Part shown: piece after piece, positions 1 through 8,479 of the stretch
How the letters are laid out: every line of letters begins with the position of its first letter
Numbering within the stretch: the stretch's first letter is position 1
From: Prorocentrum cordatum
Lineage: Eukaryota > Sar > Dinophyceae > Prorocentrales > Prorocentraceae
Assembly: GCA_963575745.1 (NCBI GenBank)
Contig: CAUYUJ010006302.1
Location: forward strand, 126,136 to 170,983
DNA: 44,848 bases
Direction: 5' to 3'
Position numbers and translations under genes: made by a program
The notes under the pieces: model-generated
What the model was told of the DNA's origin: nothing
What the model saw: the letters and a program-made list of their open reading frames with translations, nothing else
Databases searched by the model: none

Positions 1-465
1 CCACTCACCCTCCCTCCCAGAGATCCGACATGATCCGACATTGTGAACGGTTGCGACTCCACGATAAAGTTCCGACCAGAGCCCTACACCTCTCCTGCTG
101 CATCTTTAGATCGTGGGCGCGCAGACATGGATTAGCGATCCATGGATTTGGCGCGCGGTCGCCAAATCGATGGATCGGGGGAGGTGCGCTCCCCCAAATG
201 CGGCCGGTGCCGCCTCGTTCGGCGGCGAAAATCCGCGATCTCCCATGGAAACTGGACCCGTCGCTAAGCCACGCCCCCCTTGGATCCATGTCTGCGATCG
301 CCTGATTGGAGCACGATCGACCTGTGAATCTGTCACGGCCCTGGGCCCCGAGGCCGTGCGAAAGACATGCAGCGCCTGGGATCTCAAGCCTCCCTCCCCA
401 TCTCCTCCTCCCCCCTCCCTTCCTCGCTCCCTCCCTCGATCCCTCCCCCTCCCTCCCCAGACCCC
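1..465. other. GC-rich DNA with no recognised gene
   Basis: Both strands stay open in several frames because the DNA is GC-rich, and none of the translations has recognisable motifs. Around 130-175 there are imperfect palindromes built from ATGGAT, GATCCAT, TTTGGCG and CGCCAAA. A pyrimidine-rich stretch occupies about 388-462. I see no supported gene. Confidence 0.5.
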
Positions 466-1035
466 CGTCGTGACTTTCTCACAACGTCGACCCCCAGAGG
501 CCTGGACCCATCCCCAGGACCGTCTTTTCATCCTGAGCCATTTTTTTGACGGCGCCGAGGCCCAGGGAGGGTCCCCAAAGACCGAAAATAGCGAAAAATC
601 GCCCGTCGAGATTTTTACACAGCGTCGACCCCCAGAGGCCTGGACCCATTCCCCGGGATCGGTCTCTCATCCTGCGCCATTTTTTTGACGGCCCCGCGCC
701 AAAGGCCGAAAATAGCAAAAACCGCTCGCCGTGATTTTGTCACAACTTCGACCCCCAGAGGTCTGGACCCATTCCCCGGGACCGGCTGGTCATCCTGCGC
801 CATTCTTTGACGGCCCCGAGGCATGGCAAGGGTTCCCAAAAGGCCGAAAATAGCGAAACACCGCCCATCGTGATTTTGTTCACAACTTCGACCCCCAGAG
901 GTCTGGACCGATTCTCCAGGACCGGTCTTTCATCCTGAGCTGTCTTTGACGCTCCCGAGGCCTCGCAAGGGTCCCCAAAAGGCAGAAAACAGCGAAACAC
1001 CGCCCGTCGTGTTTGTGTTCACAGCGCGAGGGGGT
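466..1035. repeat. Tandem repeat, four copies of about 124-139 bp plus a partial fifth
   Basis: Copies start near 466, 604, 728 and 867, and a partial copy starts at 1006. Each copy carries the same order of landmarks: CGTCGTGATTTTGTCACAAC, then CGACCCCCAGAGG and CTGGACC, then CATCCTGCGCCA, then TTTGACGGC, and ends with CCGAAAATAGCGAAA. The second copy is shorter because part of the CCCGAGGC block is missing. The copies differ by scattered substitutions, so the array is not recent. Confidence 0.85.
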
Positions 1036-1133
1036 GTCTGGGCCCGCTCCTCCCCCAAGAGCCTCGTCCTCGCTGCTCATGGCCGCCCTCAGGAGCTTGA
1101 GCTCGCGGGCGCGGATGAGGGAGCCCAGCGCCT

Positions 1134-1312
1134 GTCGGGAGGGAGGAGGGGGAGGAGGGAAGAGGGAGAAGGAGGAGGAGAAGCACGAGGAGGGGGAGGA
1201 GGAGGAGCACGAGGAGGGGGAGGAGGAGGAGGAGGAGGAGGAGGAGGAGGAGGAGGAGGAGGAAGAGGAGGAGGAGGAGGAGGAGGAAGAGGAGGAGGAG
1301 GAGGAGGGAGGG
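1134..1312. repeat. (GGA)n purine tract
   Basis: Nearly uninterrupted GGA units with occasional GGG and AGA variants. All three plus-strand frames and the minus-strand frames stay open across it, giving poly-Glu, poly-Gly, poly-Arg, poly-Leu or poly-Ser. The long ORFs here are therefore not evidence of coding. Confidence 0.9.
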
Positions 1313-1435
1313 GGAGTTCGCAGAGCTGGCCACTAGCCTAATTTGTTTGCTTATTCGCCTAAGTCGGCGATTGTTTCCCCTATCGCATTAACGCCGCAAG
1401 CCCGTGCTTCAGGCCCGCGCAGCGTCAAAAAAGAG

Positions 1436-1650
1436 AGGAGGGGGTGGGAGAATTTGTCCTTGGGTGGGGGGGGGGGGGTGGGGGGGGGGGCAGAAAAGGC
1501 ATGGGCGGGGGGCAGGGAGGGGGGGGGGGGGAGAGGGGATGGGTGGGGGAGGGGGGGTGAAGGGGAGGAGGAGGAGGCAGGGGAGAGAGAAGGAGAGGCG
1601 AGGGGGAGGAAGAGGAGGAGGACGATGGGGGAGGGGGAGGAGGAGCAGGT
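1436..1650. repeat. Poly-G and GGGGA-rich tract
   Basis: Runs of 6 to 10 G are mixed with GGGA and GGAGGA, including two long G runs near 1465-1490. The tract is asymmetric, with purines on the plus strand. It can form G-quadruplexes and is a likely site of sequencing or assembly error. Confidence 0.85.
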
Positions 1651-1818
1651 GCAGCAGCACCAGGCACGCGCGACCGACCGCCGCACCCCCCGCGAGCCTC
1701 GCTGGCCCTCTGGATCTCGTCGGGCGGCAGCTCCTCTCCCCGGGCTGGTGGGCGGCTGCGCGGCGGGCGCACCCCCCCTCCCCCCCTTCTGATGGGCCGA
1801 TTTTCCACCACCGCTCCC

Positions 1819-1868
1819 ATAGGTAGGAGGAGGAGGAGGAGGAGGAGGAGGAGGAGGAGGAGGAGGAA
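1819..1868. repeat. (GGA)n tract
   Basis: About 16 GGA units, almost perfect. The DNA from 1650 to 2560 on either side is GC-rich with open frames on both strands, but I recognise no gene in it. Confidence 0.85.
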
Positions 1869-2566
1869 GCCCTCCCCATCCTCCCCTCTCCGCCGTCCTG
1901 CCTCTGGCAGCGGTGGTGGAACATTGGCCCACCACCTCCCCCGCGGACGGTCGGCGTGCGCCCCCGTCGCGGCCGCCCCAGGGAGGGGTCTGCCGGCTGG
2001 GTGGCGACCCCGGGCGCCCTCGCGGAGGCCGCGGGGTGGCCCCCCCTCCGTGGCCACGCGCGGGGGCCTCCCGTGACGTCGTGCGGCCGCAGCTGACAGC
2101 AGGGAGGCGCGGTGAGCAGGCACGGACCTTGGAGGCCCATGCCGACGCTCTTCGAGCGGGGCTGGCCGTGGGACGTGATCGAGGATGGGCCGGAGGAGCA
2201 GGGGGTGCAAGGGTACCCCTGGGAAGTCGATCAGCCTTACTGACAACTTGGGCTGTACCGAACCGAAGATCTTGCATGCCAAACGGGCTGCCCGAGTGGA
2301 AACGACGATTCTGCTTGAGCCCTCCTCGAACAAAATCATGTCGACCGAAATCTACATTTTCGGGTTCATACTCGACATCATGACTCCGCCCAATACGTCC
2401 TCCAAACCCGAAGCCGAAATCACGACTTCCGCCCGCTGCGTTCGGCCTCCTGGGCGGCGAGCTCCTGCTAGGAGAGCGAGGCGGGGCAGGCCTCTTCGCG
2501 GAGGGCGGCGGGGCTTCGCAGAGGCCCCCCAGCCTTTCGATAAGGTTACGCAGTGTCTTCAGGGAA

Positions 2567-2629
<63 letters not shown>

Positions 2630-2736
2630 GGTCGTCATCGTCATGGTCGTGTCGTGGTCGTCGTCGTCGTGCTCGTGGTCGACGTCGTCGTCGTCGTCGT
2701 CGTCGTCGTCGTGGTCGTCCTCGTGAACGTCATCGT
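2567..2736. repeat. (CGT)n trinucleotide tract
   Basis: Begins with about 20 perfect GTC units, then degenerates into GTCGTGGTCGTCATC variants. It reads as poly-Ser, poly-Arg or poly-Val on the plus strand and poly-Asp or poly-Thr on the minus strand, so the overlapping ORFs are treated as products of the repeat. Confidence 0.9.
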
Positions 2737-2780
2737 CCGAGCTTTCTGAGAAAGCCCGCCCCTTCTCACTTCCCCCCCAG

Positions 2781-3007
2781 GTTCGCCGCCGATCGATGCC
2801 AACCGACTCGAGAATCGACGCTGCAGCGTCGACGCCGAAACACCAGGCTCCAGCGACGCCGAGCTGGCGCGCTGGCTCATCGACTGCATGGCGCCCGCGG
2901 ACGCTCGAGTGCTCTCTTCGGGAATGGACAGAACCCCCTTTAATAAAATGTGGTTTGGTGAAAACGACCTCGGGCCGAAACCTGGCGGGCGCAAGCCTGG
3001 AAAATGA
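2781..3007 (+). CDS. Candidate terminal exon of an unrecognised gene
   Basis: A pyrimidine tract ending in CAG at 2780 looks like a eukaryotic 3' splice site. The frame that begins with two leftover bases, then TCG, CCG and CCG, runs for about 74 codons to TGA at 3005-3007. The translation is balanced and soluble-looking. It contains DAELARWLIDCMAP and later NKMWFGENDLGPKPGG, and its codons mostly end in G or C. No start codon is needed if this is a last exon. I do not recognise a family. The call rests on the splice-site context and the composition. The other two frames here are Arg-rich and look like shadows. Confidence 0.42.
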
Positions 3008-3160
3008 CGGCCGCGGCGCCCTCTCGAGAACCGAAAACGGACAATTCACGAATCGACGTGTCAAGGTGGGGGCTCTGTCCACCCCCGAACTCTGAAGACG
3101 GAATTCCGAGGACACACGGGGACCCCATGACTTGCCGACGAAGGGGCCCGAGGTGACCTC

Positions 3161-3254
3161 CAGCTTAGGGGACCACATGCGAGCCCTACTCATACCGCCC
3201 ACCAAATTCTGAGGGGGGGGTAGGGGTAGGGTTCGCATGTGGCCCCCTACAGCT
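3161..3254. mobile_element. 84-bp palindromic TIR element with 5-bp target duplication (copy 1)
   Basis: The element occupies 3166-3249. It starts TAGGGGACCACATGCGAGCC and ends with the inverse, GGTTCGCATGTGGCCCCCTA. It is flanked by an exact CAGCT direct repeat at 3161-3165 and 3250-3254. It has no coding capacity. It is a MITE-like or foldback unit and matches the 144-bp copy at 41319-41462. Compared with that copy it appears to have lost roughly one half of the inner palindrome. Confidence 0.82.
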
Positions 3255-4020
3255 GCTCCACGAAAGGAAGAATATACCATATGCCCTGAGGCACGTCGGC
3301 GCGGCATGTTAAGAGGCAGGTCCCGGGGAGGTCTTCGTCGGAGCGACCACGGGCCACTGTACCCGACGAGGGGGCCACTGGGCCCAATCAAGTCGGCCTA
3401 AGCCTGGGACTGAGCCGGATCAAGCGGGAGTTAGCCGAACTGAGCGGGATGAAGCCGGATTGCAAGCGGGATTTGGCCAAGCCAGCTTCCGACACGAACC
3501 TCCCGGGAGCTGCATCCCGAAAGAGGAAAGGCCTGCCGTGCGCCCTCGGGCGCGTCGGCGCTGTATGTGATCCAGCGAACACGAAGAACTGCTCGATCAG
3601 CAGGCCCGCGCACCCCGTCGACATCACGTACTCGAAGAGAGTGCGAGTGTGGTTGTTCAGTCCACTCCAAGCGGGGGCCCCTGGTTTTCCGAACGTGCAC
3701 GTCCTTCACTGGAGTCAGGGTCCTGGGGTAGAATACGGTCGGGGACTTTTGGATAGAACGTCGCCACGGCGGTCCTTGCAAACGGATAGCGCGTCGCTCC
3801 GCTCAGCGTGGCGGGAAGCTCGGAGCTCGGCACGTAGACGCCTCGGGACCAGCAGGCGGATAGCGTGGTGTCGCGCCGAAGCGTGGTGGGCCAGGACCGG
3901 CGGGAGCGACACGATATCCACAAGTGTCCGACCGTACAGAGGGGCCAAGGATGGTTTCCAGAGGACTTCCACCGAGTCGGACAGTTTTACCGCAAGAGTC
4001 CCTCGCCGCCCACGGCGACA
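3255..4020. other. GC-rich stretch with no confident gene
   Basis: A plus-strand frame stays open for about 190 codons from 3449 before it enters the GGA tract, and a minus-strand frame is open for 116 codons in the same place. Neither shows a domain, a signal peptide or a biased composition that would decide between them. Short GCGGGA / GCCGGA motif repeats lie at 3405-3480. Confidence 0.4.
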
Positions 4021-4025
4021 GAGCG

Positions 4026-4318
4026 AGGGGGGAGGGAGGGGGCAGCGGAGGAGAAGGAGGAGAAGGAGAGAGGGAGAGAAGGGGGAGGAGGGGGGGAGAA
4101 GGATAAGGAGAGGAGAAGGAGAGGGAGGGGAGCGAGGGGGGGAGAAGGGGGAGGAGTGCGGGAGAGACGGGTGATGGAGGAGAGGGAGAGGGGAGAGGAG
4201 GAGGAGGAGGAGGAGGAGGAGGGGAGGAGGAGGAGGAGGAGGAGGAGGAAGGAGGAGGAGGAGGAGGAGGAGGAAGAGGTGGAGGAGGAGGAGGAGGAGG
4301 AGGAGGAGGAGGAGGAGG
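4026..4318. repeat. (GGA)n purine tract
   Basis: Almost pure purine for nearly 300 bp: GGAGGAGAA variants first, then perfect GGA runs. All frames are open across it. Confidence 0.9.
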
Positions 4319-4585
4319 CCTCTCCGAGGGGGCGGCTGCCACCCCGCTGGTGCCCGCCCACAAGGTCCACGGCGAGGCGGTCGAGTGCCGTAAGGGAGAG
4401 GGTTCTAAGTTCTAACACGCCAGCGTGGCCCTGGACGGGGCAGCGCGCCAGCGGCATGGGGAGCTCACGACCCCCCCAACGAGGTCTCTCCATTCTCTGG
4501 GCCGGTGCTTGAACGACAGCCGAATCGACCACTCCGCCTTCAACTCATCCTCCTTCCGTGAACTAACCCTGCTCGCTCCTTCTGC

Positions 4586-4832
4586 TCGCTCCTCCTCACC
4601 TCTCCTCCTCCTCCTCCTCCTCCTCCTGCTGCTCCTCCTGCTGCTCCTCCTGCTGCTCCTCCTCCTCCTCCTCCTCCGCCTCCTCCTCCTCCTCACACAC
4701 CCTCTACTCCAATCCTCATTATTATCTTCCCTCTCTTCCATCTCCTTCTCTCCCCCCTCCTCAGCCTCATCCTCGTACTCATCCTCTACCTCCTCCTCCT
4801 CCAACTCCTCATCCTCCCTCTCCTCCTCCATT
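4586..4832. repeat. (TCC)n pyrimidine tract, inverted relative to the preceding GGA tract
   Basis: Pyrimidine-rich tract of TCC with CTGCTCCTC variants. It faces the GGA tract about 270 bp upstream in the opposite orientation, so the pair could form a long imperfect stem or a triplex. Confidence 0.88.
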
Positions 4833-4961
4833 TTCATTCCGTTCCTTTTAACTACCTCTCCCTGTCGCACCCCGAGGCCGGTCGAAAGGGCGGGCTGGGC
4901 ATTTCGCCTGATACCTCCTCCCCATGTATGATCCTGAAGCTTAAAACATTGGCAACAACTT

Positions 4962-5415
4962 CACAAATGGAGGGCAGGCCGTTTTCAAAATGCGGCTCTC
5001 GCTTTGGCGCCGCGCACATTTGTTTTTCGCTGTTTAAGCAAATTCAACAGCTTTACGGATCGAGGGCGGGCGGTTTTAAACATGTGGCTCTAGCTTTAGC
5101 GCCGCGCTCATTCGTTTTACAAAAAAATGCAATAACAATCACGGATTGAAGACAGGTAGTTTTCAAAATGTGGCTCTCGCCAGAGGCGCCGCGCACATTC
5201 GTTTTACACAAATTGCGAAAGGTTGACTGATTGAGGGCGGGTGGTTTTCAAAATGTGGCTCTCGCATGCTCTCGCCTTAGCGCCGCACATGTTCGGTTTT
5301 GAACAAAAATCGTAAGAGAGAGCTTCACGGATTGAGGGCGGCTCCTTTTCAAAATGTGGCTCTCGCCTTACCGCCGCGCGCATTCGTCGCCAGAAATTGC
5401 AAGAGTTTCACGGAT
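4962..5415. repeat. Five-copy tandem repeat of about 85-100 bp
   Basis: Copies begin near 4969, 5061, 5148, 5233 and 5333. Each has GGGCGG, then TTTTCAAAATGTGGCTCTCGC, then GCGCCGCGCACATTCGTTTT, then an A-rich segment and CACGGATTGA. The A-rich segment is the most variable part. I see no open frame shared by all copies. Confidence 0.85.
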
Positions 5416-5600
5416 TCGACATGGCTAACATTCCAAACATAATGTTTGGGAGCGATTCAGGAATGTCAGGGCGCAACAGTGACGTTGATTCGCGGTGTTG
5501 AAATCCCAGGAATTGTGTTCTGGCACGATTCAGGGTCGTCAAGACGCAGCATTCAGGTTGATTCGTGGTGTTGAAGTCCTGAGAATGATGTTTTAGCACG
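5412..5600. repeat. 73-bp tandem repeat, two copies plus a partial one
   Basis: GATTCAG starts copies at 5454 and 5527. Each contains GTTGATTCGNGGTGTTGAA, then CCNGAGAAT or CCAGGAAT, and ends TTNTGGCAC or TTTTAGCAC. A partial copy lies just upstream. The repeat is AT-richer than its surroundings. Confidence 0.75.
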
Positions 5601-5718
5601 CGTCAAGATTTTCACACGTTTCTCCCACAACGGCGCACTTCCCTCAGTGGAAATGAACCCTCTGTAGGGGCCTATGAAGAGGGAGCTTGGAGGGAGGGTG
5701 CATTCCAACATCATACCA

Positions 5719-5886
5719 TCATGAATGAATATTGGGTTTGCACTGGTCCGCCTCCTCCTCCTCCTCATCCTCCTCCTCCTCCTCATCCTCCTCCTCCTCT
5801 ACCTCCGCGGGGGGCCCTGATCCTGAGGCCAATGAGCTCCAGAAGGCTCGGATCCTGGGGCCAGTCGAACCCTCCGTTCCCTTGGG
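5719..5886 (-). CDS. Candidate acidic C-terminal exon
   Basis: The minus-strand frame reads GTEGSTGPRIRAFWSS, then an acidic run encoded by the GAG repeat (about 5746-5800), and closes with ADQCKPNIHS and TGA (5721-5719). It may begin after a CCCAAG acceptor near 5886, directly downstream of the short GTCGGGCATG element at 5906-6031. The acidic stretch is low complexity, so only the flanking residues argue for coding. It could be the last exon of the gene whose upstream exon is proposed at 6233-6384. No family is recognised. Confidence 0.3.
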   Translation of the reverse strand, partial: PKGTEGSTGPRIRAFWSSLASGSGPPAEVEEEEDEEEEEDEEEEEADQCKPNIHS

Positions 5887-5905
5887 AAGTGACCGTAGAG
5901 TTAGA

Positions 5906-6031
5906 TCGGGCATGTCATCCTGAAACCAGATTTTGGAAGAATACTAAAACATTCAGAAGAGCACGAAAACCCGTCACCTGACTACCTTTTTACCATTCTG
6001 GACCATTTCTCCTGTAGAAGGACATGCCCGA
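5906..6031. mobile_element. 126-bp element with TCGGGCATGTC terminal inverted repeats (copy 1)
   Basis: The left end TCGGGCATGTC at 5906-5916 is the exact inverse of GACATGCCCGA at 6021-6031. Inside lies AAGAGCACGAAAACCCGTCAC, which is shared with the copy at 6397-6543. On the minus strand the right end reads CGGCAG followed by GTCGGGCATG, a good 5' splice-donor context. This could therefore be an introner-like intron. I find no clear target duplication. Confidence 0.72.
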
Positions 6032-6232
6032 CCTGCCGAAAGCGTCCGAATCCAGATCCGGATCCGTCTCTGCGTGCGCACTGCCCTGGGGGGGGGGGGC
6101 ACGGATACCCCAGGATCTGGAGCCAGGTCCAGGTCCGTCTCTGGGCGCGGGGCAGAGAGAGAGAGAGAAGGAGACAGACAGAATGATGATCGATGAGCTT
6201 CTGGAGCTGGATGCAAAGCTGCCGGGCGTGAC

Positions 6233-6384
6233 CAAAGGGCGGCCACCCGAGGCTCCCGGCTCTGCGCGATGCTGATCGCGTCTCGCAGCTGGTCCTCGTC
6301 GTTGCTGGCGACGGCGTCGCTGAGGCGCTTGCTCCGGCGCAAGCGCGCGAGCCGGTTGAGCTCTTCGCGGGCAGCCTCCAGGTC
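6233..6384 (-). CDS. Candidate internal exon with helical sequence
   Basis: The minus strand has CCTCCTCCACAG ending at 6385. From 6384 it encodes DLEAAREELNRLARLRRSKR followed by LSDAVASNDEDQLRDAISIAQ. This is an amphipathic, helix-forming sequence with strong GC3. A TTTG|GTCACG donor-like site lies at 6233. The exon starts just after the short TIR element at 6397-6543 when read on the minus strand. It resembles the helical AI..A fragment at 15980-16138. I recognise no named family. Boundaries are inferred from splice context only. Confidence 0.4.
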
Positions 6385-6396
6385 CTGTGGAGGAGG

Positions 6397-6543
6397 TCGG
6401 GCATGTCCTACTACAGGCGGATTTTGAACGGTAGACAAAACATAGTCAAACAACATGAAATAGTGAAAAGAGCACGAAAACTCGTCACGGTCCTATTTCT
6501 GTTACTATTATTGAACTCTCCTCCTGCAGAGGGACATGCCCGA
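6397..6543. mobile_element. 147-bp element with TCGGGCATGTCC terminal inverted repeats (copy 2)
   Basis: The left end TCGGGCATGTCC (6397-6408) is the exact inverse of the right end GGACATGCCCGA (6532-6543). The extended ends also match, with CTACAGGCGGA on one side and CTCCTGCAG on the other. The interior shares GAGCACGAAAACTCGTCAC with copy 1. On the minus strand the element lies directly before a CCTCCTCCACAG acceptor and an exon-like frame, which again suggests an intron-borne element. Confidence 0.78.
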
Positions 6544-6777
6544 CTCAAGTCGAAGAGCAGCAGCAGCAGCAGCAACAAGACGAGACGGCCGAAGCAAGGA
6601 AAGCACACTTCCAGGGCCAGCAAGAGTCAAGTCGAGCCAAGCCGGCTGGCTCGTTCGAGCCAGAAGGCGAAACACTTGCGCTTCGTGCTGTGGTCTCAGC
6701 TCGTGCATCTCTGTTCAAAATCACACCACTCGCGTGTGAGTTCACGCAAGCCTCCCACCCGACAAGAACCAACAACA

Positions 6778-6924
6778 TCACAGTCGCAATGTGTACTTGG
6801 GCGCTTCAACACTGTCACCAGACGATGCAGGGAAGCACGACAACCACGATCCTCTCTCCTCCTCTTCCTCCTCCTCCTCCTCCTCCTCCTTCTCATCCTC
6901 ATCATCCTCATGATCATCCTCATG

Positions 6925-6984
<60 letters not shown>

Positions 6985-7482
6985 ATCATCATCATCATCA
7001 GCAGCACCGTAAGCATCATCAGCATCAGCATCAGCATCAGCATCAGCATCAGCATCAGCATCAGCATCAGCATCAGCATCATCACCAGCATCAGCATCAC
7101 CATCATCGTCATCATCATCACCATAAGCATCATCAGCTTCAACATCAGCATCATCATCCTCATCCTCATCCTCATCCTCATCCTCATTCTCATCCTCATC
7201 CTCATCTTGTTGATCCTTCTCCTCACCCTCATCCTGTTGATCCTTCTCCTCCTCTCGGAGCAGGGCGAGTTGAGACAACGGCGGCTCAAAACCGACCCTG
7301 GACCCCTCCGGGGTTCCGAGCGCACCAGTCCTCCGAGCTGCGTCCAGCCGTGGCTGGACGAGGGGCGCCCCCGAAGGCGAGCTGCCGTTGTCCGAGCTCG
7401 CCCCCTCTGACCCTCCTCGACTGCATTCGGCCGAGGTCGGCCGAAACAGCCGAGCCAGCCCCGGCACCCGAGCCCAGCCCAC
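6778..7482 (-). CDS. Possible Asp/Glu-rich low-complexity protein
   Basis: A 234-codon minus-strand frame. Its N-terminal 80 residues are ordinary (for example SGAPLVQPRLDAARRTGALG). The middle is almost entirely Asp, Ala and Glu, encoded by CAT/CAG and TCC tracts. A unique C-terminus, SWLSCFPASSGDSVEAPKYT, ends in a stop. Unique sequence at both ends in one frame mildly favours coding. However, the tract keeps both strands open, and plus-strand His-rich frames are equally long. Treat as speculative. Confidence 0.25.
6855..7245. repeat. CAT/CTC compound microsatellite with a (CATCAG)n core
   Basis: TCC units (6855-6893) pass into ATC/CAT units, then about eleven copies of a CATCAG hexamer around 7017-7080, then CATCAC and CATCCT hexamers to 7215 and a short TTGATCCTTCTCCTC duplication. 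The change of register from trimer to hexamer is sharp. Confidence 0.85.
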
Positions 7483-7496
7483 TCCCCAGAGGCCCT

Positions 7497-7682
7497 CCGC
7501 CTCCTCCTCCTCGGCCTCCTCTTCCTCCTCCTCCTCCGCCCCCTCCTCCTCCTCCTCTCCTCCTCCTCTCCCTCCCTCCTCCTCCTCTCCTCCTCTTCCT
7601 CCTCTCCTCCTCCTCTTAGCCTCCTCCTCCTCCTCCTCCTCCTCCTCCTCCTGCTCCTCCTCCTACTCCTCCTCCTCCGAGA
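7497..7682. repeat. (CTC)n pyrimidine tract
   Basis: CTC units with CGC, CCC and CTT interruptions. Open on every frame, with no coding inference possible. Confidence 0.85.
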
Positions 7683-7808
7683 AGGGGAGGTCGCCTTCGT
7701 GGCGCGGCCGGTGACCTGCGCTGGACGGCCCTCCGTGCCCCTCCCAGGCCCCCGTCGGTCCTGGGGGTAGGCGCCAGGGTCGTTTCCGTCACTCAGGGTG
7801 CGCAGCCG

Positions 7809-7851
<43 letters not shown>
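7809..7851. repeat. (CT)n dinucleotide microsatellite
   Basis: About 21 CT units, perfect apart from the edges. The next 360 bp to the LTR element are rich in CCCCAAGAGGCC-type motifs. Similar motifs occur on the other side of the element at 14886-15210, so the insertion site was probably a dispersed degenerate repeat. No gene seen there. Confidence 0.88.
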
Positions 7852-7853
<2 letters not shown>

Positions 7854-8218
7854 TGCTCATCTACTTTATAGGGCCGGGGACGCCAGAAAAAGCGCACCCC
7901 TCCCCCGCACCGAACGAATTTGGCCTCCGGGCAACCCTTCAGACGACCCAGGAGAACCTCACGAGAGCCCGAAGTCGGCTCCAGGCTTTCTGGCGCGCTC
8001 CCGAAACGACCCCAGAGCCAGAATACGGTCCACAACCCCCAAGAAGCCGTCATACCCCCAAATATCGCTCCGAAACGTCCCAAGAGGCCTCCAAGAGCAC
8101 TTCCAAGAAGGCCCCAAGAGGCAAACATCATTCTATTTCTGTGTTTTTTTGTGAATTTTGGGGTTCTCCTCTTTTCGGTTTCCCGACGCTCCAAGACGGC
8201 AGTCTTCTGGGCGTCCGA

Positions 8219-8322
8219 TGAAGAGAGAAACTGCTGATGCTTTTCTCAGTCCGATCCAAGCCGAAAGCCTCTGGGGCCAAATGGCTTTCGCACATAGAAT
8301 CCGACGGTGCCCAATCTCTGCA
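8219..8322 (-). repeat. 3' LTR of the copia element (104 bp)
   Basis: Read on the minus strand it begins TGCAGAGATTGG and ends TTTCTCTCTTCA, so it has the canonical TG...CA ends and short imperfect inverted termini. It differs from the 5' LTR at one position, in the TTTCGCACAT / TTTCGTACAT segment. At 104 bp it is unusually short for a copia LTR. Confidence 0.95.
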
Positions 8323-8331
8323 CTCCTCCTT
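8323..8331 (-). other. Polypurine tract of the copia element
   Basis: On the minus strand AAGGAGGAG directly precedes the 3' LTR. This is the expected position for the plus-strand DNA primer of an LTR retroelement. The rest of 8332-8479 is 3' untranslated sequence with a CTAGCCCCAAGCTAG inverted repeat. Confidence 0.75.
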
Positions 8332-8479
8332 GGCAACTAGCCCCAAGCTAGGCAGCCACCACCAGGCACCGTCTCGCCGCACAGGCCGGTCGTGCAAGCC
8401 GTCGCGAAGCGACAGGAAAATGATGGGACAGGCAACGTGCCCGTCTCGAAAAGCCAGCGCAGCACCCCGCTCATGAACC

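Noticed and set aside
1013-1341. Poly-Glu, poly-Gly and poly-Leu ORFs over the GGA tract (and the same over the other GGA/TCC tracts)
   Set aside because: A pure trinucleotide tract is open in all frames. No unique sequence with motifs flanks these frames.
4962-5415. The 85-100-bp repeat as a small RNA gene array
   Set aside because: The copies vary most in the A-rich part and show no conserved stem beyond the GC-rich GGCGCCGCGC. No promoter or terminator elements recur.
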